The notes: generated by a model not told the origin, from the sequence alone. A stretch of DNA of 64,000 nt from Mycobacterium genavense ATCC 51234 (GCF_000526915.1 NZ_JAGZ01000001.1:248001-312000); one strand, 5' to 3'; counted from the first letter of the stretch, positions 1-11,333 are shown. Numbers and translations: made by a program.

Positions 1-347
1 TGCCGCCGGATGCCCAGGATCGGCTGCTGGACAACATCACCGCGCTGAGCGCCCCGGGCAGCCGACTGGCCACCGAAAACATCACCGACATGCGGGTATT
101 CACCGACGAACGCGTGCGAGCCCTGCGTAGCGGTTGGCAAAAGCACGGGCTCGATTTCGACGTAGCCGATCTGGTGTGGGTCGGTGAGCGGCGTCAAGCC
201 GGCGAGCATCTGGCGGCTACCGGTTGGACGGTGACGCAGTACGCCACCGAAGACCTGTACGACGAACACGGGTTCACGCCGCCGGATCACGAACTGCTGG
301 CCGAGTTTCGGCGCACCATCAGCTACCTGAGCGCAGAACTGGGCTGA
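1..347 (+). CDS. C-terminal part of a TIGR00027-family SAM-dependent methyltransferase
   Basis: The reading frame is open from the window edge (codons begin at base 3) to the TGA at 345-347, so only the last ~114 residues are present. The stretch [13 protein letters not shown] followed by [11 protein letters not shown] is characteristic of the mycobacterial leucine-carboxymethyltransferase-like methyltransferase family (TIGR00027), as is the C-terminal segment with GWTV and an acidic tail. Substrates for this family are mostly unknown. Its 3' end overlaps the convergent glycosyltransferase pseudogene by about 25 bases. I infer that the missing N-terminus holds the SAM-binding motifs. Confidence 0.8.
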   Translation, partial: PPDAQDRLLDNITALSAPGSRLATENITDMRVFTDERVRALRSGWQKHGLDFDVADLVWVGERRQAGEHLAATGWTVTQYATEDLYDEHGFTPPDHELLAEFRRTISYLSAELG

Positions 348-1607
348 TCGCCGAGCGTTTCGGGCAGGCCCTCGAGGAGATCGGCGGCGCCGGCCACGCT
401 CGCGTCGGGTTTGCTCATCCGAGTGGCGAATTCGCGGGCGCGAGCCACGCATTCCGGCGTGAGGATCCGACGCAGATGGGCGACCAGTGACGCGCGGGTG
501 GTGTTCGCAAACCGCCGGGCGGCACCGACCTTCAGTCGGGTGATCTGCGCTCCCCAGATGGTCTGGACGAGGTCCACCGAGAGGACCAGCGTGGGCACTC
601 CGGCCCGCAGGCCCGCGGCCGTGGTGCCGGTGCCGCCGTGATGCACCACCGCGCGGCAGGCGGGAAAGATTGCGGCGTAGTTGACTTCGCCGACCACCTT
701 GACGTTGTCGAAATGTGGCACCTCGCCGAAGTCGCTCCAGCCGGAGCACACCAACGCCCGCTCACCGAGTTGCGCGCATGCGGCGCTGATCATTTCGACC
801 GTGCCCGCGGGAGACTCGACGCGCATGCTGCCGAAGCCGAAGCAGATCGGCGGCGTTCCCGCCGCAATCCACGACGCGACTTCCTCGTCGGCGCCCGTCG
901 TCTTTTCCAGTGTCAGCGCGCCGACGAACGGGCGCTGTCTCTTCCATTTCGCCCATTCGGCAGTCAAGCCGGGGAAGCACGCCTCGTCGTAGGCCTGAAT
1001 TTCCAGCGAGCCGCGGTCGGCGATGCGTCGCGAGGCGGGCCGAGTTGCTTTGGGCAAGCCCAGTTCCCGGCGCTGCGCATCCTCAAGATGTTTGGTCATC
1101 CGCCATGTCAACCAGTTGGACACCCTCATGGCCGAGCGGGCCAATGGCGCAGGCACGACCGGGACGAGTTGGCCGTTGGCGCGGATCGGGACGTAGTGCA
1201 GGGTGGCCAGCGGCATGTCGTAATACTCGGCAACGTTGGCCGCGGTCTCCATGAAGCTTTCGCCGGTGAAAAGGACGTCGGCCCCGTCCGCCAGCGGCGT
1301 CAGCGTCTCGCTCATCTGCACCCAGCTCCGGATTACCGAGTCGCGAAGGTCGCGCCACATCCCGATCAGCGACGGGATTTCCACGCGTTGTGGAAGGCAG
1401 AGGACCAGAAGTCGCGATAGGTATCCGGCCATTCGCGCGTGTCGAGCCCATATGCGACCGCACTGACGCCGGAAGCTTCGGCAAAGCCCACCAGATCGGG
1501 CGAGACGGCCATCTGCACGTAATGGCCGCGGCGCAGCAGTTCACGGCCGCAGCGACTGACGGCTCGATGTCCCCCCGAGTTCCATAAATTGCGAGTACAA
1601 ATCTCAT
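323..1607 (-). pseudogene. Glycosyltransferase (UGT-like, Rv1524/Rv1526c type), two frameshifts
   Basis: The start reads MRFVLAIYGTRGDIEP, the usual N-terminus of mycobacterial UDP-glycosyltransferase-like enzymes that glycosylate lipids such as glycopeptidolipids. After about 18 residues the reading continues in a second frame (RRGHYVQMAVSPDLVGFAEA, around 1395-1570). From about 1390 it continues in a third frame through SLIGMWRDLRDS to the C-terminal donor-binding HHGGTGTTAAGLRAGVPTLV. Two frameshifts therefore break the N-terminal acceptor domain, while the C-terminal domain is intact for ~369 codons. An intact relative lies at 53484-54599. I read it as a pseudogene; sequencing error at G/C runs is the alternative. 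Confidence 0.8.
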
Positions 1608-1853
1608 TGCGGATCCCGGATCTTCAGTTGTCGCGCGCCTGGTCCGGCCTCAGGGGGCATCGGCGAAGTGGTGCGGGCCCAGCCTAGCGTGCCGAGGCGC
1701 CGATGCGAGCAAAGTCTGGATGCATACAGTTGCGTACGTTTCGAGACCAGCAGTCTGCTCATTGGCCACTTCAACACCATGCGGAAGGGAAGACGTGTTT
1801 CTCTACAGCGCTAGTGCATGCGCTATGACGTGGCCGAACAGTCACGTCCCGCA

Positions 1854-2621
1854 TCACTGGTCACCGCGGGAAACCCGGTCGGCGCGCCAGCACCAGGCGC
1901 GCATCGGGATATCGATCAGGTCGGCGCCGGGAAAGCGTGCCTGCATGGCCGCGCGCGCTTGGTCGAGCGTGCGGGCGCGGTCTTCCGGCGAGGCGATGAT
2001 GGCCCGGCTGTAGGTTGCCAGCATCGCCACGGCGTTTTCGAGCGTCATCGTCCGCACGAACCGGAAGATCTGCCGCTCGATGTTGTGGAAGATCTGCGGT
2101 TCGGGCAAGTCGAAGTGCAACCGTTGCCGGAATCGGTCGACCGACTGGACCTCCTCGAGGTCTTGGCCGGGCAGCCGGCCGAGGTCACGCACCCAGTCCA
2201 CCTCTCGGTCGCGGCTGGTCCAGATCAGGCCGAAGCGGCCGCCGTCGCGCAGCACCCGACCGATCTCCGGAACGGCCCGTTCGTGATCCATCCAGTGCCA
2301 CGCCGACGAAACGAAGACCCCGTCCGCGGTGGCGTCCGCGAGCGGTATCGACTCACCGCGCCCCTCGAGCGCCCGCACTCCCGGGGATCGCTCGGTCAGC
2401 ACCTTGCGCATTCGCTCATCGGGCTCTACCGCGATGACCTGAGCTGCTCGGTCCACCAGGGTGCGGCTGATCAGTCCGGTTCCCGCGCCGACGTCGACGG
2501 CCACCCGACCACCGGGCGGCACCAGCCAATCCACCGCCTGCTGCGGGGCCTGCGGTCGCAGGCCGTCGTAGTCCTCGGCGATCGATCCGAAGGACATTGC
2601 GCGTTCTTGGCGATGGGTCAC
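1854..2621 (-). CDS. Class I SAM-dependent methyltransferase
   Basis: This is an intact 255-residue protein. The SAM-binding motif I is VAVDVGAGTGLI (about residue 41), motif II has AVEPDERM, and the post-I region is GRGESIPLADATADGVF followed by AWHWMD, all typical of the Methyltransf_11 group. A second possible start is the Met at residue 9 (MSFGSIAEDYDGLRP), which fits the family N-terminus better. The substrate is unknown. The gene stands alone, about 250 bases from the glycosyltransferase remnant and facing away from it. It has no lesion, unlike most of its neighbours. Confidence 0.85.
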   Translation of the reverse strand: MTHRQERAMSFGSIAEDYDGLRPQAPQQAVDWLVPPGGRVAVDVGAGTGLISRTLVDRAAQVIAVEPDERMRKVLTERSPGVRALEGRGESIPLADATADGVFVSSAWHWMDHERAVPEIGRVLRDGGRFGLIWTSRDREVDWVRDLGRLPGQDLEEVQSVDRFRQRLHFDLPEPQIFHNIERQIFRFVRTMTLENAVAMLATYSRAIIASPEDRARTLDQARAAMQARFPGADLIDIPMRAWCWRADRVSRGDQ

Positions 2622-2655
2622 TCTGCCACGCTAGAGCGCTTACCTGTGTCTGAAC

Positions 2656-3275
2656 TTAGGGATTCCCATGCGCTGCAAGCGTTTCGTGCAATCGGCTGAC
2701 GGATCCCCACAGGTAGAACTCGGGCAGGCCCCGTTGTAGGCCCGAGCGGCAGATTCCTACTCCCGTCACCGGCGACTCATCGCCGAGGTGCGCGGCCTGG
2801 ACGGCCCGAGCCGCGCCGAACAGTTCCTCGGCTGAGAAGCAGGAGCCGTTGACGGCCTCGACTCGCCGTCCCGGCTTGGTGTCGCCAGCAGGCCCGAAGG
2901 GTGACAGATAAATAGCGGGAGCGCTGAGCGTCGATCCGCCCTTCGTCAGTCGCCCGGCCGGACCAGATGACCATGCGATTGCCGCGTCTTGCAGCGGCGC
3001 GAACGGCAAGTCCGGTCGGTGAATGGTCTGCTCGTCGGCCGACAGCGGTTCGGCACGAAGCCGCGTCGCCTTTTCCACCAGCGTGGCGACGGTGGTGACG
3101 TAGTAGGCGATGCGCTTGCGCCGGACGGTTGCGAGGTCCGCCAGGCCCCAGCTGTTCAGATGCGGCCCCAGACGTCGTACATGACGACATCGCCGTCGTA
3201 CAGCAGAACTCGGTGGGGCCGGTCGTCGTGGGGGAACCGGAACACGGTCCCGAGCTCGATCTTGGACGCGTCCAT
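2656..3275 (-). pseudogene. Conserved hypothetical protein, one frameshift
   Basis: The frame starts at the ATG at 3273-3275 with MDASKIELGTVFRFPHDDRP and runs to VVMYDVWGRI, then stops. The next frame continues without a break as PHLNSWGLADLATVRRKRI and then ~140 more residues to 2656. A one-base loss near 3163 (a run reading tggggccg where two Trp codons would fit) explains the break. The joined protein would be ~206 residues. I recognise no domain, and there is no signal peptide or membrane segment. It may be a sequencing error or a real pseudogene; the many similar lesions nearby favour the latter. Confidence 0.6.
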
Positions 3276-3354
3276 GCGCCGCAGCGTAGCCGTCGCCGTG
3301 CGACGTGACTCGACGCCGACCAATCCGGACCGCGAACGGTTCGGCTGGTCCACA

Positions 3355-3701
3355 ATGATGTTGCCGGTCGGTGGCCGGATGCTTTCGGGGAGGAGAACCG
3401 ACACGAGCAAGACGACTACAGCGCTGACCCGCCCGCCATTGCTACGGCGTTGCGCGGTCGGCGTGTTCGCTCTCGTGTTGGCGGGGTTGCCGACGACGTG
3501 GATCGCCGCGCCCGCCGTCAGCCGGGCCGAGCCGTATTGTGCCCCCGGCTGGGCCTGGAGCGTCGAGCTGAACCAATGCGTGTTCGTGCTTCCGGCCGCC
3601 AATGGACCGGGCGGCCCCGGTGGACCGGGAGGTCCAGGCGGGCCGGGTGGGCCAGGTGGGCCCGGGGCCCCGGTGGACCCGGATTGCCGGGCCACCACTA
3701 A
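3355..3701 (+). pseudogene. Small secreted Gly-Pro-Gly repeat protein, frameshift in the repeat tract
   Basis: The protein has a basic N-terminus, a hydrophobic core (VGVFALVLAGLPTTWIAAPA) and a likely cleavage site before EPYCAPGWAW, so it is predicted to be exported. The mature part begins with two Cys residues and then becomes a run of Gly-Pro-Gly triplets. Reading the start frame through the repeat gives an unrelated tail. Switching by one base near 3665-3680 gives GPGGPGLPGHH and a TAA at 3699-3701, the natural ending. The start is uncertain: ATGs at 3355 and 3358, or 3379. A similar protein lies at 5211-5817. The function is unknown, probably cell-surface. Confidence 0.55.
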
Positions 3702-3709
3702 CAAGTCGT

Positions 3710-4343
3710 ATGACCACGCCGCAACGCCGGGGGTTCAACAACGCCATCACCGGGTTGTGGAGTTTCCTTGCCCCCGTCTACGACCAGCCCGCGTTGCAGC
3801 GGTGGGTCTACCGCCCGCCGCACGACGAGGTCATCGCGCGGCTGCGTGCCCATCAATCGCGCAAGATCGCTGACATTGCTTGTGGGACAGGCCTTCTCAG
3901 TGACCGCATCGAGCGCGAACTACACCCCGAGGCGATCTACGGGGTCGACATGTCCGCCGGCATGCTCGCCCAGGCGCGGGCCAGATCCGAGCGGGTGCAA
4001 TGGATACGCGGCCAGGCCGAACAGCTGCCCTTTGACGACGGGTGCCTCGACGGTCGTGACGACTTCGGCATTCCATTTCTTCGACCAGCCGGCCGCGCTG
4101 CGGGAGTTCCATCGGGTACTGGCGCCGGGTGGGCTGGCGGCGGTCTCCGCGTTGAGTACGCGACAAACGCTGCTGCATCTGCCGTCGACGAACAGATGGA
4201 AACCTCAGCACAACGCCTCGCCCGCCGAGGTGCGGTCGATCTTCGAGGGTGCCGGGTTCACCGTCACCGATCAGCACCGGATCCCGCGGGCGTTCTGGAC
4301 CCGATTCGTATCCGACGTGATAACCGTCGGCGTCAAGAGCTAA
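3710..4343 (+). pseudogene. Class I SAM-dependent methyltransferase, one frameshift
   Basis: The frame opens with MTTPQRRGFNNAITGLWSF at the ATG at 3710 and carries motif I IADIACGTGLLSDR, the acidic loop GVDMSAGML and the post-I region GQAEQLPFDDGCLD. It then loses frame at about 4040. The rest of the domain follows in the next frame as TTSAFHFFDQPAALREFHRVLAPGG and runs to the stop at 4341-4343. One indel separates the two halves, and together they give ~210 residues, a normal size for a Methyltransf_11 enzyme. The substrate is unknown. It begins only 8 bases after the secreted-protein stop, so the two may have been co-transcribed. Confidence 0.7.
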
Positions 4344-4355
4344 GCGCCGGATCGA

Positions 4356-5048
4356 TCAGCACGGCGGGGGATCGGCATCCCATTCGGTCATCGTCCAGCC
4401 GTCGGACGGATTCCCGGTCACCACCACATGGCCCACATTGGTCAGCGACTTGGTCTTCAGCAACGACGGGTCCGCGTTGCGCGCGTTCATCAGCACCCAG
4501 AACATGATCGCGGCGCTGTGCGAGAACGCGACCGGGTACTGCTCGCCGCTGTCGTAGATGCGTTGGACGGCTTCGGTGAATCGCGCGTTGAACTCGTTGC
4601 CGTCCACCGAGCCGGGGATGCGTGCGGTGCGGTCGCCCTGTATCCAGCGCGCCGGTGCGGCGAAGTAGGTCTGGGGGATGTCGGCCTCGGGGTGTCCTCG
4701 AACTTGCCGGCCTCGATCTCCCGCAGCCCGGGCAGCACCGTGACGGGTTCGCCGAGCACCTGCGACGTCGGCGCCGCCGTCTCCTGGGTGCGGATCATGG
4801 TTCGACGCGTAGACGCCGTCGTAGTGGTTCGGCGCCAGCTGCGGGGCCACGACGGCCGCCTGGCAGAAGCCGCGGGGTGAAAGTTCGGGACCGGGAACCG
4901 AGGTGTCGATCAATCCCGAGGCGTTGGCCGCCGACTGTGCATGTCGCACCAGCGTCAGCGTGATGGTGCGGTTTCCGGCGGCCCGGGCCGGCGCCCAGTT
5001 CGACGCCAACGCCGCGACGAGGACGACGACGAAACTTCGTATGGCCAC
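4356..5048 (-). CDS. Secreted histidine phosphatase family protein with a scrambled central segment
   Basis: The N-terminus (VAIRSFVVVLVAALASNWAPAR) is a good signal peptide if translation starts at the GTG at 5046-5048; an in-frame ATG at 5150 would add 34 residues. The catalytic LVRHAQSAANASG motif of the phosphoglycerate mutase/histidine phosphatase superfamily follows, and the second His is in VAFSHSAAIMFW. Between about 4797 and 4695 the expected family sequence (MIRTQETAAP, LPGLREIEAGKFEDTP) is in another frame. An extra base near 4797 and a missing base near 4695 cancel, so the gene stays open but ~33 residues, including the MIRTQE segment, are replaced. The product is probably inactive. 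Confidence 0.65.
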   Translation of the reverse strand: MAIRSFVVVLVAALASNWAPARAAGNRTITLTLVRHAQSAANASGLIDTSVPGPELSPRGFCQAAVVAPQLAPNHYDGVYASNHDPHPGDGGADVAGARRTRHGAARAAGDRGRQVRGHPEADIPQTYFAAPARWIQGDRTARIPGSVDGNEFNARFTEAVQRIYDSGEQYPVAFSHSAAIMFWVLMNARNADPSLLKTKSLTNVGHVVVTGNPSDGWTMTEWDADPPPC

Positions 5049-5210
5049 CGTGATTTCACGCGTCCGTCGACGTCGACGGTCATCCGCAGTTTTCACGCGA
5101 GCAGTGTAAGACGTTCCGTACGGCTGCGCCGGGCGAACCCTGAGTGCCACGCACGACGCCCGCCTCGCCGAGTGGCGAAACGGGCGTCGCGGTGGGGCTG
5201 TGGTCAGCTG

Positions 5211-5817
5211 TTACAGCGGGATCCAGACTCCGAAGAACCAGAAGCCCCACTGGTTGAAACCGGGATCCCACACGGGGGTCTCCTGGTAGCCCCAGTAGTT
5301 GATCGGGCCGTAGTTCCACGGGCCCCCCGGCGGCGGAAGCGGTCGATCCCACGCCGGCTGGGGCGGTTCGCCCGGTCCCCAAGGGGCAGGGCCGTTGCCC
5401 CACGGTGTGTTGTTGAAGTAGCCGCGGTGCGGATCGCCGTGCCAAGGACCGCCGGGTCCGCCCGGGCCACCCGGCCCGCCGGGGCCGCCAGGTCCGCCCG
5501 GCCCGTTGAACCCGGGACCACCCGGGTGTCCGGGTCCGCCCGGCCCACCCGGGTCCGCCAGGACCGTGTTCGCCGGGGCCACTGGGACCACCGGGACCAT
5601 CGGGACCACCCGGTCCACCCGGTCCACCCGGGCCGGGGCCACCGGGGCCGCCGGGATCGTTTGGCCCCGTCGGCGCGTGGACACCGCCAGGTCCCGGAGC
5701 GCCATGGCCGCCCGGGCCTGCGGGAGCGGCGTTGGCCAAACCGGCACCCACGCCCAGCGCTGCCGCGCTGAAGGTGCCGGCCAGCGTGCCCGCCGCATTC
5801 AATTGCTTGAGTCTCAT
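5211..5817 (-). pseudogene. Secreted Gly/Pro-rich repeat protein, frameshift in the repeat tract
   Basis: The start MRLKQLNAAGTLAGTF is followed by a clear signal peptide ending LANAAPA, with a purine-rich stretch (gggga) upstream. The mature protein is a long Gly-Gly-Pro tract. Near 5555 the frame changes by one base (an extra G in a GGG run); beyond it the tract continues and ends in an aromatic C-terminus (GYFNNTPWGN, NYWGYQETPVWDPG, GFWFFGVWIPL) at 5211. The joined protein is ~200 residues. The Trp/Tyr-rich tail is seen in several small exported mycobacterial proteins of unknown role. The break sits in slippage-prone DNA, so sequencing error, pseudogene and strain-variable switching are all possible. 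Confidence 0.6.
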
Positions 5818-5998
5818 ATTATTTCCCCCACTCGTTCATTAGTGGATTTGTCGAATGCTGACCCCCAACTCATCCAACACTAGATAGCCTAGCTATGAGT
5901 CGGCTGTGCCTTCTCCCTGCAAAGCCTTTGGCCGCTCTCTCGTGATTCGGTCGGCAAGCGGGCCGAACCATGGATGAGAAAGTCAATGCTGCTGTGCG

Positions 5999-6021
5999 AG
6001 TGTGGTTTTAACACAAACACT
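5999..6021. promoter_or_regulatory. Imperfect inverted repeat in the 5818-6121 intergenic region
   Basis: The 300-base divergent region between the Gly/Pro-rich gene and the thioesterase is AT-richer than its surroundings. It contains AGTGTGG, a short TTTTAAC spacer and CAAACACT, an operator-like imperfect palindrome. I see no assignable regulator beside it, and promoter elements are not certain. The rest of the region shows only a short ttcggtc/ggccgaa repeat near 5946-5967. Confidence 0.3.
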
Positions 6022-6077
6022 GACCGCATAACGGATGACCTGGAAGTCGAACTGTAATATCTACTGTTGCTTACCTC

Positions 6078-6128
6078 AGAGGAGGAATTTCGATGAAAGC
6101 CCTGTTCGCGCGGAGCTTCATGTGGTGA
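6078..6128 (+). promoter_or_regulatory. Strong ribosome binding site followed by an 11-codon reading frame
   Basis: AGAGGAGG at 6078-6085 lies 7 bases before an ATG at 6093. The frame from that ATG is only 11 codons (MKALFARSFMW) and ends in a TGA that overlaps the GTG GTG pair at 6122-6127 opening the thioesterase frame. Either this is a leader coupled to the thioesterase, or a base was lost or gained in the first codons of the thioesterase, whose true start would then be this ATG. Confidence 0.5.
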
Positions 6129-6970
6129 CCGAGCCCGATATCGTGCCCGACAACGTCGACTTCAGGACGCCGAGACCCTACTTCATGCGCGACGGAAGTC
6201 ATTACGTGCCAACGGCAATAGCGCGCGGTGGGTGGGGCCCGTCCATGAGCGGACACGTCGGCGGCGGCATCCTGGCCGCGGCCCTCGAAGGCGAGGTCGA
6301 CGACCCAGAGCTGCAACCCGCGCGGCTGACGGTCGACCTGCCCGCACCGGCCGCGCTGGAGCCGTTCGAGGTGCACACCACGGTGCAGCACAAACGCCGG
6401 CGATTGCGGCTGGTCGAGGCCCTTCTGGTGCAGCGTGGCGAACCGGTCGCGCGGGCCAGCGCGCTATTTTTGCGGCGCGGCTCGCAGCCCGACGGCAAGG
6501 TGTGGTCGCAACCCCTTCAGATGCCGCGGCTGCCCACCGAGCACGACGGTGACAAGCCGACGCTGTTCCTGCGGACCTACGGCTGAGGCGGTGAGCTGCA
6601 GAACCCCGATCCCGACTGGGACACGACCGGACCGAAGTACACGTGGCTGCACGAGACGCGTTCCTTGATCGACGACGAGCCTCTCTCGCCGTTCACCCGC
6701 GCCGCGCTGTGTGCCGACGTCACCGCGGCGATCGCGAACTGGGGCACTAAGGCGCTGGAGTTCATCAACGTCGACTACACGCTCACCTTGAGCCGGCTGC
6801 CCGAAGGACCCCATATCGGGCTGGCCGCACTGACTCACTACAGCGACGACGGGGTGGCCAACGGGTCGGCCGTCGTCGTGGACCACCGTGGTCCAGTCGG
6901 CAGCGCGGTGGCGGTATCCATCGCGCACTCCGGATTTCGACCACCCTCGGACTTGCCGCCCGCCGGATGA
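6122..6970 (+). pseudogene. Thioesterase family protein interrupted by an in-frame TGA
   Basis: The frame begins VVTEPDIVPDNVDFRTPRPYF and includes YVPTAIARGGWGPSMSGHVGGG, the hotdog-fold acyl-CoA thioesterase-like family (4HBT_3) common in mycobacteria. At 6584-6586 a TGA interrupts RTYG / GGELQNPDPDWD. The same frame then continues to 6970 through ALEFINVDYTLTLSRLPEGP, the second hotdog repeat. Family proteins have Trp at this place (TYGWGGELQ), so TGG to TGA is the only lesion in the body of the gene. The final ATGA overlaps the start of the downstream acyl-CoA ligase, so the two formed an operon. Confidence 0.75.
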
Positions 6971-8528
6971 CGACCGGAAACGACGTCACCTCTTGGACGT
7001 TGATCGCCGAGGCGGCCCACCGCCAGCCGAATCGGCGGCTGTTCGCCGACGACCATGGCCGCAGCCTGAGCGCGCGAGAGCTTCGCGATGCCGCATGCGC
7101 GACGGCGGCCGCGTTCGCCGAACGCGGGATCGGTGCGGGAACCGTGGTGTCCTGGCAGCTGCCGACCACACTCGAGACCGTGGTCGTCATGGCGGCGCTG
7201 GCCCGACTCGGCGCGGTGCATAACCCGATCATCCCAATCCTGCGGGAGCGGGAGCTCGCCTTCATCACCGGGCAGCTGTCGACCGAATTCCTTGTGGTGC
7301 CCGACGTTTGGCGAGGATTCGATCACGGCGCGCTGGCCCGGTCGTTGGCCTCGGCGAGGGGCTTGCAGGTCATCACCGTCGACCTGGCGACACCGCCGCG
7401 GGCCGGTGAGCTACGGCTGCCGCGCGCGGATGCCCGATGCGCTGGCGGCGGCGGCCGGCGGCGACAACCAGTGGATCTACTACTCGTCGGGAACTACCGC
7501 TGCCCCCAAGGGGATTCGTCACACCGACAGCACGGTGATCGCCGGCTCGCGTGGAATGGTCGCGGCGATGGGTATCACCGCCGACGACGTGGACCCGATC
7601 GCCTTTCCCATCGCCCATATCGGCGGAGCCGCGATGATCGCCGCCGCGCTGATGACCGGCATGCGCCTGGCGCTGTTCGAGGTATTCGACCCGGTCGCGA
7701 CCCCGCGGGCCATCGCGGCACACAATCCGACCTTTCTGGGCACGGCCACACCGTTCTTCGCCGCTTTCCTGGAAGCGCAACGGGCCACGGTGATCGGCCC
7801 CTCTTCGGTGCACTGCGGGGTTGCATCGCCGGCGGTGCGCCGATCACCGCCGAACTGGGACGACAGGTTCGCGAAACCTTCGGGGTGCCCGGCATCGCGA
7901 ACGCGTGGGGGATGACCGAGTTTCCGGTCGCGACCTCACCGTCGCTCGACGCCGCGCCCGAGGTGCTCGACTACACCGTCGGCACACCGGTTCCGGGGGT
8001 CAGCGTCCGCGTGGTCGACGGCCGCGAGAACGAGTTTCCCGTCGGTCGGGAAGGAGAGCTACGGCTGAAGGGACCGCAATGCTTCCTCGGCTACGCGGAC
8101 GCGAGTCTCGACGCCGCTGCGTTCGACGAGGACGGCTGGCTCCGCACCGGGGATCTGGGGCTGATCGACGCCGACGGCAACGTCCGGGTCACCGGCAGGA
8201 TCAAGGACGCGATCATTCGCAACGCGGAGAACATCTCGGCCCTCGAGATCGAAACGTGCTCGCCACCCATCCCGCCGTCGCCGATGTTGCCGTCATCGGA
8301 GTGCCCGACCACAGCGCGGGGGAGCGGGTGTGCGCCGTCGTGGTACCCGCCTCGGCCGACGGCGTGTCATTGGAATCCCTGGTGCGGCACTGTCATTCGC
8401 TGGGCCTGAGCCGCTACAAACATCCCGAACACCTCGTCATCGTCGACACCTTGCCGCGCAACCAATTCGGCAAAGTCATCAAAAAGGAGCTGCGCGAGGC
8501 CGTCGGCACCAAAAATGCTGGCCGGTAA
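6967..8528 (+). pseudogene. Fatty-acid-CoA ligase (AMP-binding), three frameshifts
   Basis: The N-terminal part (SARELRDAACATAAAFAERG, WQLPTTLETVVVMAALARLG) is in the start frame. Near 7425 the frame moves to one carrying the AMP-binding P-loop IYYSSGTTAAPKGIRHTDS. Near 7820 it returns to the first frame for GGAPITAELGRQVRETFG, NAWGMTEFP and WLRTGDLG. Near 8250 a missing A in gaaaacgtg shifts it again to NVLATHPAVADVAVIGVPDH and the C-terminal NQFGKVIKKELRE, which carries the catalytic Lys. All ANL-superfamily motifs are present but in three frames, so no functional enzyme is expected. The ATGA overlap with the thioesterase suggests a former acyl-activation/thioesterase operon. Confidence 0.8.
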
Positions 8529-8642
8529 CGGTTTACCAACGCGATACCGCATGCGCTATCGCGTTTGAAAACCGTGTGACCCGAAGCTTCGCGGTGCTGA
8601 TGTGGCCCGTGTGACAGCCGAGCCGGATGGTGCGACGGTGGC

Positions 8643-9278
8643 CTACAAACCCTTGGGCGCGTCGCGGACGGCCTGCACGGCCGACGGGTCGCCGTCGAAC
8701 TCCACGCGGGCCGCTCGCCCGACCGAGAACAGTAGCAGCTCTTCGAGTGTACCCGTCACCGTGACCGCCGGGCCGCTGCTCGCGATCAGCACCGTCTTGC
8801 CCTCCGGCAGTCGGAGTGCGACCCGGCCGGGAACCTTCCCAAGCGTCATCCGGGCCATCAGCGGAAGCGTGCGGCGCAGGCTCTTCGCCAGGGCCGGCTC
8901 CAGCACGCGCGGCGCCCAGTCCGGCTGCGCGCGACGCACGTCCTCGTGATGGATGAACATCTCGCCGACGTTGGCCACCGGGTCGAGCAGCTTGAGCGGT
9001 GAGTACAGGGGCGGACCGGACGCGACCTTGTCCAGCAGCGTCTCCCACTCCGTCTGCTCAGCCACCGCGTTTTGCACCTTGGCGGTGTGGCCGGCGAAGA
9101 ACGGGATGAGAATGCCGGGCGCGGCATCCGCGCGATATTCGCGAATCACGAGGTGGGCGGCCAGATCTCGGGTGGTCCAGCCGTCGCACAGGGTGGGCGC
9201 GTCCGGCCCGACGGTGCGCATGGTGTCGACGAGGGCGGCACGTTCGCGTTGAGCAACAGACACCAGATGTCCCTTCAT
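8643..9278 (-). CDS. TIGR03085 family mycothiol/metal-binding protein (DinB-like)
   Basis: Starting at the ATG at 9276-9278 (MKGHLVSVAQRERAALVDTM), this encodes 211 residues. The N-terminal GPDAPTLCDGWTTRDLAAHLVIRE is the signature of the TIGR03085/mycothiol-dependent maleylpyruvate isomerase-like N-terminal domain. The metal-binding set includes the His of AAHL and the HHED of GEMFIHHEDVRR. A later GTG at 9263 is also possible. Its reaction is unknown; relatives are mycothiol-dependent transferases. It is divergent from htpG with about 56 bases between the starts. It is intact. Confidence 0.85.
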   Translation of the reverse strand: MKGHLVSVAQRERAALVDTMRTVGPDAPTLCDGWTTRDLAAHLVIREYRADAAPGILIPFFAGHTAKVQNAVAEQTEWETLLDKVASGPPLYSPLKLLDPVANVGEMFIHHEDVRRAQPDWAPRVLEPALAKSLRRTLPLMARMTLGKVPGRVALRLPEGKTVLIASSGPAVTVTGTLEELLLFSVGRAARVEFDGDPSAVQAVRDAPKGL

Positions 9279-9334
9279 CGGTGGGGCTGACCTGTTCAGG
9301 GTAGAGCCCGAGCGCAACGGTAGATTTGAATGCC

Positions 9335-11260
<1,926 letters not shown>

Positions 11261-11274
11261 TCAGGCAAAACGGG

Positions 11275-11320
11275 CCCCTTCGGTCGAAAATAGCGGGCGA
11301 TTGAAACTTGACCGAAGGGG
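11275..11320 (+). terminator. Perfect 11-bp inverted repeat after htpG
   Basis: CCCCTTCGGTC (11275-11285) and GACCGAAGGGG (11310-11320) are exact inverted copies with a 24-base loop. No T-run follows, so if it terminates htpG it is of the mycobacterial type without a U-tail. The right arm contains the only purine-rich stretch before the ATG at 11334 (13 bases away), so the hairpin could also mask that ribosome binding site. Confidence 0.6.
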
Positions 11321-11333
11321 ATAATTACTTCGC

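Noticed and set aside
638..1420. Forward-strand frames over the glycosyltransferase
   Set aside because: They lack any family motif and are complementary shadows of the glycosyltransferase C-terminal domain.
3602..3700. CRISPR-like or minisatellite array
   Set aside because: The period is that of Gly-Pro-Gly codons in a coding frame; there are no spacers or conserved repeats of CRISPR length.
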